23,799 bases of DNA from Conidiobolus incongruus B7586 (GCA_000697335.1 JNEM01015183.1:1-23799); one strand, 5' to 3'; shown: positions 1 through 13,736, counted from the first letter of the stretch. Program-made: numbers and translations. Notes: generated from the sequence alone by a model not told the origin.

Positions 1-1120
1 TATTTAATTTAATTATATTTAAACTAAATAATAACTATCAAAAGTCTTTTATTTTAGTATTAATAAAATTTAACCATAAACTCTCTAAAATCATTTAAAA
101 TTTATAAGCATATTTAAGTAATGAAGTATTATTTAAATTAACAATTTATTTCTAGGTAAATTACTTTAAAATTGAAAAAAACTATCTAAAACTTACTAAA
201 ATTTAAAAGATTAATTTTAACTATTACTCTTCTAATTATTAATAAAATGAAAAGATATATTAAAAAACACCTTTTTATTTTAGCAAAAGAATTATCAAAA
301 TATTATAATATTAGTTATATTAGTATTTTATATATATTAAAGTTTAAATTAAAATTAATTAAAAAAATATAAAATAAGTACCTTATAATTTAATTAAAGC
401 TTAAAAAAAACTAGAGCAGCTATTAATAGACAAAACTTATTAAGGTATAATTAAAAACCAATACTTTTATAGCAAATTATTATAATTGATAAATACTAGG
501 TTTTTTTGTATAATCCTTTATCAAAACATAAATTAAAATAATGAATTAAGTTAAATTAACTTTTTTTACAAATTCCTTTAAATAAATATTTTATTAATAA
601 GTGAATATTAATTATTATAATAGATTATATTAGTATATGTTATTCTTATTTAGTTTTTAAATAAAAATTAATAAATAATAATGTTTATATTTTTTTTAAA
701 TAGAATTATTTTAAATTAGTATTTATAATATAATTTAAGAGAACCTATTATTTTACATGATAATTATAAAATACATAAATTTAAAGCTGTAAAAAATTTT
801 CTAATTGAAAATAACTAGAAAAAACTACCATATCTAGTATATTCTTTAGATTATAACCTATATGATTATAATTGTTTTGGGTAATTAAAAAACTAGCTAA
901 TTGGAAAGAAAATTCCTATAGGAAAATTTAATAGGTTTGTAAAATATCAAATTTCAGTCTTTAATAAAAAGAACTATTTTTTAAATATTAAATCTTTACT
1001 AAAAATATAATAAAAAGTTATTAAAAATAAAAAAAATTATTAATTTTATATTATATATTTATTTTTACTTTTTATATATTAAAATATTTTTTTTTCAATT
1101 ATAAAAAATTCCCATTATTT
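1..1120 (+). mobile_element. Decayed mariner transposon copy A (5' end beyond window)
   Basis: DNA transposon relic of the Tc1/mariner superfamily. Conceptual translation of the plus strand keeps the transposase skeleton across many stops and a few frame changes. A first-Asp region reads IIIDKY then VFLYNPLSKHKLK (Asp codon 488-490). The second catalytic region reads IILHDN (Asp codon 759-761) and the third YSLDYNLYDYNCFG (Asp codon 864-866). The last two Asp codons are 35 codons apart, so 34 residues lie between them, the D34D spacing of true mariners rather than the D34E of Tc1. A C-terminal stretch resembling KSLLK...KVIKNK ends near 1048. A possible 3' inverted terminal repeat lies at about 1097-1125 (weak match to the 5' repeats of copies B and C). 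Several Trp or Arg codons seem to have become stops, consistent with C-to-T and G-to-A decay. About 200 bp of the 5' end should lie before position 1, judging from copies B and C. Confidence 0.85.
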
Positions 1121-1926
1121 AAATTATAAAGTAATAATTTATAAAAAATATTTATTTTATAGTTAATTAATTTATTTTTATAAACTAAATAAAAGAATAT
1201 ATATTATTATATTTTAATATAATAATTAATATATATTTTTGATTAAGATTTATAAATATAGTTATTTTAAATTAACCTAATATCTTGTTTTATATTTAAA
1301 TAAAATATTATATAATATGATTTAAAATTTTTAATTATAATGATTTAATATAAAAACCTTTGTTTTTAGCTATATCTTAATCAGCTTTATTTAATCACAA
1401 TTACTTTAGTTTTTTCTAAGTTATTATTATATTTTCAAGTATATATTTTAATTTTTATTATATAAATTAAATTCAATCTATGTTAAATATAATATATTTA
1501 TATATTTAATATATTTTTTACTTTATAAATAATACAAAAAATAACAATAAAAATTAAGTTTTTAGTTTTTAATAATTTTTAAATAATATCCCTTTTAGTT
1601 TTAAAGTGATAAATGTAAAAATAAAGAGTAATTTTAGATAAAACATTATTTTTATAAAGTTTATATAAATTTCCATAATTTTAAAGTATTTGTGGTTAAG
1701 TTTTAATAATACTAAAATAAAAAACTTTAATTATTATTTAATTTAAATATGATTAAATTTAATAATAAATTTTTAAATAAAAATATTTTAATAAATAATT
1801 ATGAATGAATATATATAGTTTGAAAAGATTAATCTTCTAATATAATTTGTATATAATAAATTTTTAAAACTAGCAATATATTTGAAAAATCGGGAATTAA
1901 AAAATTTGCCATATTTTTTCCTAATT
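1121..1926 (-). mobile_element. Decayed mariner transposon copy B, inverted, truncated
   Basis: The reverse complement of this stretch aligns through most of its length with the mariner copy at 22852-23799 and with copy A. Shared landmarks are a 5' terminal repeat at 1881-1926 (reverse complement contains ATGGCAAATTTTTTAATT, identical to 22861-22878), an AAAGG[G/A]A(T/A)ATTATTTAAA block, a CTAA(A/G)(A/G)ACAAAGGTTTTTA block and an AAACAAGATATTA block. Homology fades near 1120-1130, before the second catalytic Asp, so the 3' part of the element is missing here. Copy A abuts the break, which fits A having inserted into B, with the remainder of B lying before the window. No open reading frame survives. 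AT content is visibly higher than in ordinary intergenic DNA nearby. Confidence 0.8.
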
Positions 1927-2855
1927 GATAATATATATTATTCATTCATTTATCATAAATTTTAATTTAATTATTGAAAAATTTGAAAATAACTCACCTG
2001 ATATCTATTTTTAAATAATTAAAAATAACCACCATATTTTAATATTTAGAATATTTTACTATAAGCATTGATAAATGGTAAAATTTTTAATTATTTAATA
2101 TTTAATTTGCTTCAATTTAATATAATATTCAATTTTAATAACTTGAAATTTTTAAAAATTTGATTTCACCAAATCCTGTCTTAGGTAGATCAATATAATT
2201 CTATTCCACTCCTTCCAGCTGTCAAAATTCTCAAGAATTAGCCAATCATGACATCATTTCCGCCTCTTAAATTTTAATATCACAACTAAGATCTACTCAA
2301 TTCATCTATTTGTTATGTATTACAAAAGTGAATGATGTGGACTCGGAATGGGATCAAACAGAAGACGATGTATTATTGGTTTAAATAAGTGTTAATGTGA
2401 GTTGCAACTTATTTAACAGTACATATAAAAATAGATTTTAAAAATTCATTTAGGATAATTTAATTTAATTATTCGTTGCATATAATTTAGGAATTTTGGG
2501 GATCCAGAAAATCGAAAAAATTCAGGGTTGAATAATTTGAAAATCTGAATGTATAGGATGATAAAAATATATATATATATATATATAATTTAATTACAAA
2601 GTTTTAAAATATTGTTTTGATAACTGTATAATTTTAGATGTTTAAATCTAAAAAGATATTGTGGTATTTGTGAATAATTTGGGTAAGAGGGAATAATGAT
2701 CTATGGTATAATATAAGGGGTGGTGCATGAGAAAATGGGATCAGACGATAGCCATTGGACAATCATATGTTTAGAGCGTACGATTATCAAGCTTCATGTG
2801 GCACAACGTTGCATGGTGGTGGAGTTGGATATGTAGGGGAATTTAACATTATCTA
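1927..2855. other. Intergenic region with a GC-richer island, no clear gene
   Basis: Between the mariner relics and the kinase stop codon. It contains a (TA)n run at about 2568-2587. Two patches are much less AT-rich than their surroundings (about 2160-2400 and 2690-2855). Short coding-like frames occur: minus 2152-2256 (contains DWLILENFDSWKEWNR, stop-bounded), plus 2328-2384 (ends DSEWDQTEDDVLLV) and plus 2735-2836 (34 codons starting MGSDDSHWTIICLERT). None matches a family I can name. The patch nearest the kinase is probably its 3' untranslated region, which would account for part of the composition. Confidence 0.4.
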
Positions 2856-5311
<2,456 letters not shown>

Positions 5312-8300
5312 AATAACATAGAATATATAAAATACAAAAAATAATTAATTATTAAAATTGATTATTATTACTATTATTGCTATAATTATTATTATTTAAA
5401 TTTAAATAATAAAGAATTGAACAAAGAAAGATTAAATTGAATTTATTTTTTATGAATTCTTTCAAGTATCACAAAAAATAGTTAAATCAAGCTCCATAAA
5501 TAATAAATTTGCCTTATTGATAGTTATTGGAGTTATTTTTCAAGTTTTTTGATACTTTATTAAAAATAATTCATTATTTAATCAATTATGAATAATATGT
5601 CATAATTACCATTATTAATGGTCATGACTTTTTTAATAATATTTATCATTATATTTTGATGTTCTTAATATTGTCTAAAATTAGTTAAGTCTCACTAATT
5701 GAAGTTGAATTAACAATTTCAACTGAATTAAATGGCCTATCACTTCCTTTCAGCGATTACTAGCTTATCATATTTACTATTCTTATATCTAGTTCAAATC
5801 CTGTCACCTCTATAATGAGAGATAAACTGAAGTATCAACAAAGGAATGAGTTATTGATTAAAATTCATGTGAATGGAAAATCCCTAACAATCAAATGATT
5901 AGCCAGAGCTAGTGTTGACTCTTTGAATAACTTGAAATTCCCTTTGATAGTTCAGTTGAAAAGATTAATATCCAATGAAATCAATTTATCCAATTTGGTG
6001 TAAATTTTTTAGTGTTTAATTGATGAATTTAGTGTAAGTAAATTTATTTTCGGTAAATATGGAATACTTTTGGTTGATTTTTCTTAATTTTAAATTGGAA
6101 TTATATGAAAGAATTACAGATAGTAAAGTAGTATCGATTTAACAATTAAAAAGTAAACTATAGTGTATACTCTTATATATCAAATACATGAAATTTAGAT
6201 CATTCCAATATCATATTAACACAAGTTAAAGGGGGTATTGTAAAATATAAATCATATCATATTCTCCCAGGGTATAAGAAAATTTGACACTTATCTGCTA
6301 AAAATATTTAATTTCAAGGATTCTCAAAATGAACAAATTGATGAATGGAATGGTAAAAAATTCAAATTATACTGCTTTAAAAAAAGAAATGTTATACGAA
6401 ATATTGAACCTTGTGAACATATAACATCTTCCAAATATTATTCATTCAAATTAAAACAACCTCAAATATTTTAAATTACAATATTTTTAATATACTCAAT
6501 ATTCTGTGTTTCAAAACTAGCCTTCAATACCAATATTATTGTGAATTGGTTATATCTGATATATTTATTTTTCCGCATTGATTCCCATTTTCATAATGTT
6601 CTAATTTAGCTATCCATTTATAACTATGTCCCAAATTAATTCAGACAACAAAGATCATCATTTCCAAATATAAATGCAGTACTTCACACGCAATTGAAAT
6701 ATATAGATATTTATTTTTGAAATAGCAAAATAAAAAACTATGAATATTAATGGCAGAATGTATTTTTGTTAGATTTATATCAAATAACGAAAAATTCTAT
6801 TTTATAATGAGTTAATAAATGTAAATTACACCATTTCAGTATTAACCAACATATGCTGAATATTGTTTTTATCAATTGGCAATTCATTGTTAAAGAATGT
6901 TTTATTTATATCAAAATCAAAAAATATTATTGTTAATTACAAAAAATAATATTGAAAACACATAGATTAATTTCAATGTGAATTTGAGAATTTTAACCAA
7001 GTTGGCGGATGATATTTTGGGGAATAATTCTAAAATTTTCAAAGTTTACCAGTTAAAAAATCAATTAAAGTATGAATATTAATATCTATGTAATTCGCAT
7101 ATTAGTGTTATATATTTCAACTATTAACAATACAAATTGATTAATGTATTATATAATAATAATAATTTTCGATATCTAAAATTAACATTATTAATGGACT
7201 TTAATTTCACACAAGTTATAGTCATTAAATTTAAATTTCAATAATATATAATACACAATGCTTGAGATATATCATAAGTATCAATACATTATTTATACAT
7301 AATATTTGACAAGTCTTTATTTAGGACTATTATTATATAGAAAAGTCACCCCAATTTGCATAAATTATGAATTTTATAACAAGTTATAAAATAAGCTTGA
7401 TTTGATAATACAGTTATTTATGTCGATTAATGTTAATTTACAAATTGCATGATAAAAATTTATCATACTACTTGGTATTAAGCCATCAAGCAATTGCATT
7501 TTTAAATTCACAAAGTTGTACATTTTCAAGTATGAATATGTATCGATAATTAAAAGGACAATAATTCATCATTTGAAAATTCAAAATATTTTATAATATA
7601 AAGCAAAATCCATATTTTAGGGGATTTATATTAAAAATCGGTTGTTGAATATTTAAGGAATGACATTTAAAGAATAATAAAATATATTGCACACGTTAAA
7701 ATCAAATTCACTTTTATAAAATTTCAGATTCATTAAGATATTTTAATCCAATAAAACAACAAGATATGGGACTTTTAAATAATTTTCTAAAAAATCTATA
7801 CCAAATTTCCCAAAATCCTGCTTATTATATTAATAAATAAATTTAGAGCTATTCTACAGTTTTCCTTTTACTACTACAATTGTTAAATAATCTTGAATTT
7901 TCTCGTTATTCATTATTTGATTATCGCAGATATTTTAACAAATTTTATTTATTTGTAAAAATGTGATTTGAAATTTATTTGAATCTAATTGATTTAATTT
8001 CATTTCATAATGTACACCAGTTGTAAAGCATCATAATAAGAACAAATTTATGATTGAAAGATTAAAAATTTTATTCAAATATAGCATGATATTAGTTGGA
8101 TAAAATACCTTTGGTATTTAACTTAATATAACATTATTTTAAAACAGTCTGGAAGAGTCTACAGAATTTGACTTATAAAAAATTGTGAGACACTTGGCAA
8201 TAATTAAAAATTGAAACAAATTCTTTTCAAAGTTAAACAATAATCAAGCTTAATGATTTTAATTGACCACAATAAATTTATTATTCATAATAATTTGAAA

Positions 8301-8580
8301 GAATTCCAGTTTCGTCTCCAAATTATAAAATTCCGCCAATATTAATAATAAAAACAGTGAGAAATTGTTAAGCAATTAATTGTCACTGCGCTAAAAGCAC
8401 TAATTTAAAATCACAGAACTGTAATTTATTACAATATCCCAAAAAACCATAAATCATATGAGCCAATCATTAAACCAGAATTGAATGAAATCATCCTAAA
8501 GAAGACTACGAAATTTCATTTGGATACTATGGATTTAAATAATTATTTCCAAATAAGGCAAAAGCCCAGCTTAAATTAAA
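5312..8580. other. Long AT-rich intergenic region with weak relic signals
   Basis: It separates the kinase start from the DM9 gene promoter. Most is homopolymer-like AT-rich sequence with no family match. Exceptions: a stretch around 5700-6000 less AT-rich and coding-like on the plus strand; an open frame without ATG at 6244-6474 (plus, 76 codons, contains EQIDEWNGKKFKLYCFKKRN) that I cannot identify; and a 39-codon reverse-transcriptase-like scrap at 8460-8576. The kinase promoter should be in the first few hundred bases, but no distinctive element stands out. Confidence 0.45.
8460..8576 (+). mobile_element. Possible LTR-retrotransposon reverse-transcriptase fossil
   Basis: A short plus-strand frame contains TMDLNNYFQIRQKP, which resembles the conserved block around the first catalytic Asp of Ty3/Gypsy-type reverse transcriptases (pattern F-T-x-D-L-x-x-G-Y-F-Q-I). 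The stretch before it, with PELNEI, resembles the LN block upstream. Only a scrap is left and the element is broken. Family assignment is tentative, and age cannot be judged beyond 'old'. Confidence 0.35.
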
Positions 8581-8585
8581 ATCAG

Positions 8586-8592
8586 TATAAAT
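8586..8592 (+). promoter_or_regulatory. TATA box of the DM9-domain gene
   Basis: TATAAATACTC begins about 138 bp before the start codon of the DM9 gene at 8724. The same TATAAATA core is used by the GST genes in this window, though here it lies further upstream, implying a leader of roughly 100 nt. Confidence 0.5.
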
Positions 8593-8723
8593 ACTCGGAT
8601 ATGTCACTTGAGATTGTTAAAGGTTTCATTGAATATTAAGGATATAATTAATAATTCATTATTCAAATAAAAAGATAATCAAATTAATCAATATTAAACA
8701 TTAGTAAATAAAAATTATATAAT

Positions 8724-9209
8724 ATGTCAAGTGTAAGGTACGCTAAACCTCATCCCTCATTTCGTTGGGTTCAAGCTAGTAAGGGGAACATACCACCTGA
8801 AGCCGTTCAAGGTGGTCGCGAAGCAGACGGTAGGCCACTATTCATAGCTCGCACATTTCACAAAGGTAGTTTAGTACCTGGTAAAGCTGCTCCTCACCTT
8901 GGCGGATGTTTAGTATCATATTACCTCAAAGAGCATTTCTATAAAGATTATTACGTACTATGCGGCGATGCCTCTCAACTGAGGTGGATAGAATGTCGAG
9001 GTCCCGTCAAACCTGTCGGTTGGACACCTTTAGAAGCTGGTTACGAAGAGAATGGCGATGAACTCTTCGTGGCTAAGATAGCTATTAAGGGAAGTGAACA
9101 GATTGGTAAGGTTGGACTCCATTTCGATTGTGGTATGATTTTTGGTATGGATAAGAAGGAAAGATACGCTCAGAAGACTGATTTATATTATACCCTAGCA
9201 TTGATGTAA
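8724..9209 (+). CDS. DM9 / DUF3421 repeat protein (putative carbohydrate-binding)
   Basis: Intronless gene of 161 aa made of two DM9 repeats (DUF3421 family). Repeat 1 (about residues 13-80) has RWVQASKG, GGREADGRPLFIAR, GSLVPGKAAPHLGGCLVSY and YYVLCG. Repeat 2 (about 85-158) has LRWIECR, GYEENGDELFVAK, QIGKVGLHFDCGMIF and YYTLAL. No signal peptide or membrane segment is visible, so it is predicted cytosolic. DM9 proteins are known from insects, flatworms and molluscs, and an oyster member is a mannose-binding lectin that uses an Asp and a Lys. D35 and K54 are candidate equivalents (inference). Base composition is clearly higher in GC than its flanks, and the frame is undamaged, so it is under selection. 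The start follows an A-rich leader (TAATATG). Function in fungi is not established. Confidence 0.9.
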   Translation: MSSVRYAKPHPSFRWVQASKGNIPPEAVQGGREADGRPLFIARTFHKGSLVPGKAAPHLGGCLVSYYLKEHFYKDYYVLCGDASQLRWIECRGPVKPVGWTPLEAGYEENGDELFVAKIAIKGSEQIGKVGLHFDCGMIFGMDKKERYAQKTDLYYTLALM

Positions 9210-10344
9210 CAAAATTATTAAAATATTCAAATTCAATTAGTTGCCTTTTACTATGAATTACTTATTTTCCTTGGATTTAGGTAACTTTATATTTTTATTT
9301 ACTAAATTTTAATTCTTTATAATTTTGTGTTCGGATAATATATTTCGAAGCCATATTTTGGTGAACTTATTCAACTCAATAAGCTGTTTCACTAAATACC
9401 TTTATTAAATTAATATCATTCACCATCCAACCAATATTTATCATTATTTACTTATTTTCATTTATAGTTAAATCATAATTTTACATTCACAAGCATTATT
9501 ATACAGATACAAATTGACGAATAGTTTTAATCACATTAGAATGAATAAAATAATTGATATTACTATATTTTATTTCAAATCAACGTTCTAAATAGCTTCA
9601 AACTTTTATGAAAAATAATCATATCACTATATTTACTTTGATTTTCACAATTTGACACTTATTCTCAATTTTTTAGAAATATTATAGTTGGTTAATTTAT
9701 TTAACCTTGATGAATATCTTAAAGCCAAGAAATCATCATAATAGTATCAACCATTTATTTTTAACTTTAAATTTCTTTATTATATTATTACCATGTATAA
9801 ATATTTCCATATTTATCAATACAATTTGAAAAACCAAATTGTTAGATTTAATAAAATCTTTGTAGTATGAATTGGATTGAAAATAATTGGAATACAAATT
9901 TAAGTCAATATCCGTTTTAAGTGTATATATTGAATCAAATTAAAGTAAATATAATATATAATATATAATATATATTGCATTCTCAAATAACTATTACTAT
10001 TTTAATCAAGTCTATCGTAATTGTTGAAACAAAAACTTGATTATTTGAGTCAGTCCTTCAAAATAGAAAATTTTTTAATAATCGTAATTATTTCAATTCA
10101 TATCAATCATAATGAAAAATACAATATAATATATCACTTAAATGAGTTGAAAATATTTTAAGAAATTGATAATAGGATATAAATGATTAAATATTCATTT
10201 AATACTGATAGTTTATCAAGTTAAAATTAATACTATTAAATGATTGCAATAATAATATAAAAATGTAATTGATTGTTAAAATATCTACAAAGTACTTTAA
10301 AATGAATATCAATCAGTTTTATATTCAATACAAGCTATCAATCT
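9210..10344. other. AT-rich intergenic region between convergent genes
   Basis: Lies between the 3' ends of the DM9 gene (plus) and the carnitine acetyltransferase gene (minus). It includes a tandem ATATATA/ATATAATATA tract at about 9950-9975. I see no gene, RNA or transposon signature in it; it must hold both polyadenylation regions. Confidence 0.6.
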
Positions 10345-12527
10345 TTACAAACTGAGCAGTTCTCCAAGATCGTCCAAAGCTCTGTAGATTTCCTTCTTCA
10401 AGTTTTTATAATCAGTTACTGGACTGGTGGCCCAGTCACTGCAGCTGAATCGAATACCATTCTTGGAAATGGCATAATTAACTCCATAGCCATCACCTGT
10501 GACGGGAGCGAAGCCTCCGTAGAGGTAAGTACCAGGTGACATGTTAGAGGTCGATAGGATATAGGTGCCTGACTTTGCAAAATAGGGGTTGGTAAACAGC
10601 GAAGGAACAGGTTCGTCGGGCTTGAGCATGCAGCGGAGGCCGAGAAGATGGCGGTCAATACCGAGACCAGCAGAAGCTTTCTTCATATAATCAATATGAG
10701 ATTTGATTGCAATGCTAAGAGCTTCCTGTTTATTCGAACGGGTTGCATGAGCATCGTTGGCCACTTGAGTAAAGAGATAGCTTTCCCACGAACAACTTCT
10801 TACAGTCTCTGTTCTGCCATGGAGGAATGCTCTAGTGGCGGCGGTTTCGTATGTGGCACATGGATGACCGTGGGCTCTGTAGTAAGCAAGCTGGAGAGCC
10901 ATTTGAACGAATGCATCGGGACTCACCTTTGCTTTCTTCAATGAGTCGGCGCCATATTCGTCATATACTCCCAGTTCGGATCTGAAACTTCTAGATAACT
11001 TTTTGGCGTTCTCCTTGGCTGTTTCAATAGTAGAAACGATTTTGGCATCAGTATCCCAGGATAAGAGACTGACAGGCTCCAATTCGGCATTAGCTGGGTA
11101 GTCACTGTTAGTGTAAGTTTCATTCATAATAGCCTCGGTCATCACACGACCAACTGTGACAGCATCAGCTGGCGAGTGTTCACCATTGATCCCAGCGCGA
11201 CCATTACTTGCTACAATTAATTGAAAGCTCTTGTCGAACCAACGGTTTAAGCCATCGTAGCGATGCATGAGGTAGTGATGTGTATCGTTCTGGTCGATGC
11301 CAATGTTGATAGTATCAAAGCACACGACGAATAAAGCATCATCGATCACTTTCAGATTGTCTCTGTTACGTTTGGATAATGATTCAAGACGCTCACGAGC
11401 TTCAGTCCAAGTATCGCGATGCTCAGTAGTAAGGATACCAATAGGTTGCTGGTGCTCCGCTTCATCCAAAGTATCAATGACAGTCACAGCTTTGTTAAGT
11501 TGATCCTCAATTAAAGAAATGTGGACACGCGTGCCGGACGCAGTATATACAGGGACTTTCACCAACTTGTTTTTATATGACAAAACAATGTAGTTAGATT
11601 TACAAGGGTAGAAACTGACCAATACGTCACAATTTGGTTTTGGAATGCGGCTGGTGCCAAAAATGTGTTTGTACTGATTCATACATAATGGTTTGTCCTT
11701 TATTTTGTCTGGAACTACCTCTTCACTATCGCACAAATTGATTAGTTACTTTAACATACAATAATTATTAATTTTTTAAGTTTTTGATAATTAATATGGC
11801 ATGTGACTCTTTTTCAGTTTCATATGCCAAAAAGTCGAATATAATGCTTATGAAAAATAAATCAATTATATATAGCTTAAAATATTCTAATAACTTTAAA
11901 GTTGAAATCACTTACTTGTTGAGAGCGTCATTGAAATTGAGTAATTGGTGAATGAGACCGGAAGCACGCTCGATTTGGGTAGAAGTTGCAGAATTGGATT
12001 TTGGAGAAGGGTCCAAACCGTCAGGATGATCAATGAACTCAGCCCAAAAATTTACATTCAAGAATGAAGGTCCTCTCCAAGAGAGATATGCCTTCTCAAG
12101 CCATATATCTTCGAGCCAGTTGGTCTGTCTCAAATTTAGTCATTTTCCAAATATTATTTTGATATTATTTTTACCTTGTGTTGCTTGTCATATGCTTCCA
12201 ATCTTTTTTGAAGCTCTTGACCTAAACCTCCAGGTTTTAAGAACTCTTGAATAGATTCTTGAACACCATTATTATCATCCTTGAATCTTAAAGGCAGAGT
12301 GGATTTGTCGTACATTTCCAAAGTGTGTTGTAAAGGAGGTACTGGTAATCTTGGTAGATGTGACTGGTATCCGAAAGTTTTCAAATTTTTACCATTTTGA
12401 GTTGAATACAATCTAAAGCTATCATAAGTATAATATTTAGTAAGTGAAATCAGAATATTATATATGTATTATATTACCATTTTACATAATTTTTGCTAGG
12501 TTGATAAAGAGGTTTTAATTGTAACAT
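10345..12527 (-). CDS. Carnitine O-acetyltransferase
   Basis: Transfers acetyl groups between CoA and carnitine, moving acetyl units between peroxisome, cytosol and mitochondrion. Four exons: 12527-12478, 12418-12175, 12124-11916, 11725-10345, joined in phase to give 627 aa, the usual family length (human CRAT 626). Introns are 59, 50 and 190 nt. The N-terminus (MLQLKPLYQPSKNYVK then FRLYSTQ) is basic, has no acidic residue and looks like a mitochondrial presequence. Next comes LPRLPVPPLQHTLEMY, the standard family opening. Further landmarks are WLEKAYL, KPLCMNQYKHIFGTSR (CoA/carnitine acyltransferase signature), the catalytic H351 in NGEHSPADA, STSNMSPG (acyl/carnitine site) and GYGVNYAI. 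The C-terminus is LLSL, with no PTS1 tripeptide. A TATA-like TATAAAT sits 64 bp before the ATG (minus strand, about 12591), weak in such AT-rich DNA. The Choline/Carnitine acyltransferase fold is complete and no lesions are seen. Confidence 0.95.
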
Positions 12528-13736
12528 GACAAATAGTAAAATATCAAAGCTTAATAAAAAATAACTAAAACTAATTAAATATAAATTTATAGAGAATATT
12601 TTTTATTGAAAGGATTTTTACTTTAGTTGATCCTTTAGGGTTTTATTTATACGAATTAATACATTTTTCATCATATGAATTTCAATAGTGTTTTAGAATT
12701 GATAAGTGGATTCAGTTACGTCAGATAAAATTTTGAATATTAGTGTGTCAAATTAGCTATCAATATGAAATGACAAATTAACAAGAAAGCTTTTTAGATA
12801 TTCTAACAAAAATTAAAGATAAAAAATATAATATTTTATATTAATATCGAAATATTTTCTAAAATCAAATATATAATATTTCATAGAAACATCTAAACCT
12901 ATTTGAAACTTCCAATATTTTTGGTTTAACAATACTTTTTTGAAAATATCCATGAAAAACAGTTGAAAATATAAATGGTTAAATTGTGATTCCTATTAAA
13001 AAAAAGTTAAATATATTACAATTTGTGCATCAAAATATTCATATTTATAACCTATTAAATTGTATTAAATGAATAATATGATAAAACTTGAATATATCAT
13101 AAAAATTATAAAAGCCATCATATTTCAATTAGTGATTGATAATTTCAGTTTATTGTCATATATTGTCAGATATAAAACAGTTATACCAAATATAACTGTA
13201 ATATAATATTTCAATAAAAAATATGAGAATCATTCAAATAATTTCCAATATAATTGCACTAGAAAGAAAATTATTTCTATAAATTAGCAATAAGTAGTAA
13301 ATATTTCTTGATATCATATAATTTAAGGAATTTTTAAAGCTCTTATTCATCATATGTAAATGCTTTTGACAGTTGAATAAAACATAGCAAGAATTCTATA
13401 ATAATCTACTAGAATATAGTCAAATAATTAGATAATTGAAGTATATATCATAGAATAACCAATTTATTATTCAATAATTATTCAATATATATGGCTGATT
13501 GATAATTTTATAATACTATTTAAGGATATAATTTTCCTAGTTTTCCGATATCAATAATGAAATATAAATGGGTAAATTCGTAATATATTTTTTATTGAAA
13601 TAGTTAATATAAAATAGTTTTAATATATTTTTATAATGGATATTATTAAATTGAACTAATGATATATAAAAATATATAATGTATAATTGAAAGTAGTATT
13701 CATTAAAAATAAATGCATGAATTAAATGAGAATTAG
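12528..13736. other. AT-rich intergenic region, nothing identified
   Basis: Upstream of the acetyltransferase start and of the tRNA gene. It contains only AT-rich sequence with short A and T runs; no open frame of note, no transposon match and no structured RNA recognised. Confidence 0.6.

Noticed and set aside
1-1926. Mitochondrial DNA insertion or centromere-like AT-rich block
   Set aside because: The composition suggested it, but the conceptual translation shows mariner catalytic blocks, and the three mutually homologous copies explain the sequence better.
1801-1952. Possible 150-bp MITE with ATGAATGAATATATA inverted ends
   Set aside because: The ends do form an imperfect inverted repeat, but most of the interval is the terminal part of mariner copy B, also seen in copy C, so no separate element is needed.
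2568-2587. TA microsatellite (also near 9950 and 22797)
   Set aside because: Ordinary simple repeats in an AT-rich genome; noted in the intergenic entries only.
10648-10944. 98-codon plus-strand frame inside the acetyltransferase gene
   Set aside because: Antisense shadow of the large last exon; no motif and no promoter.
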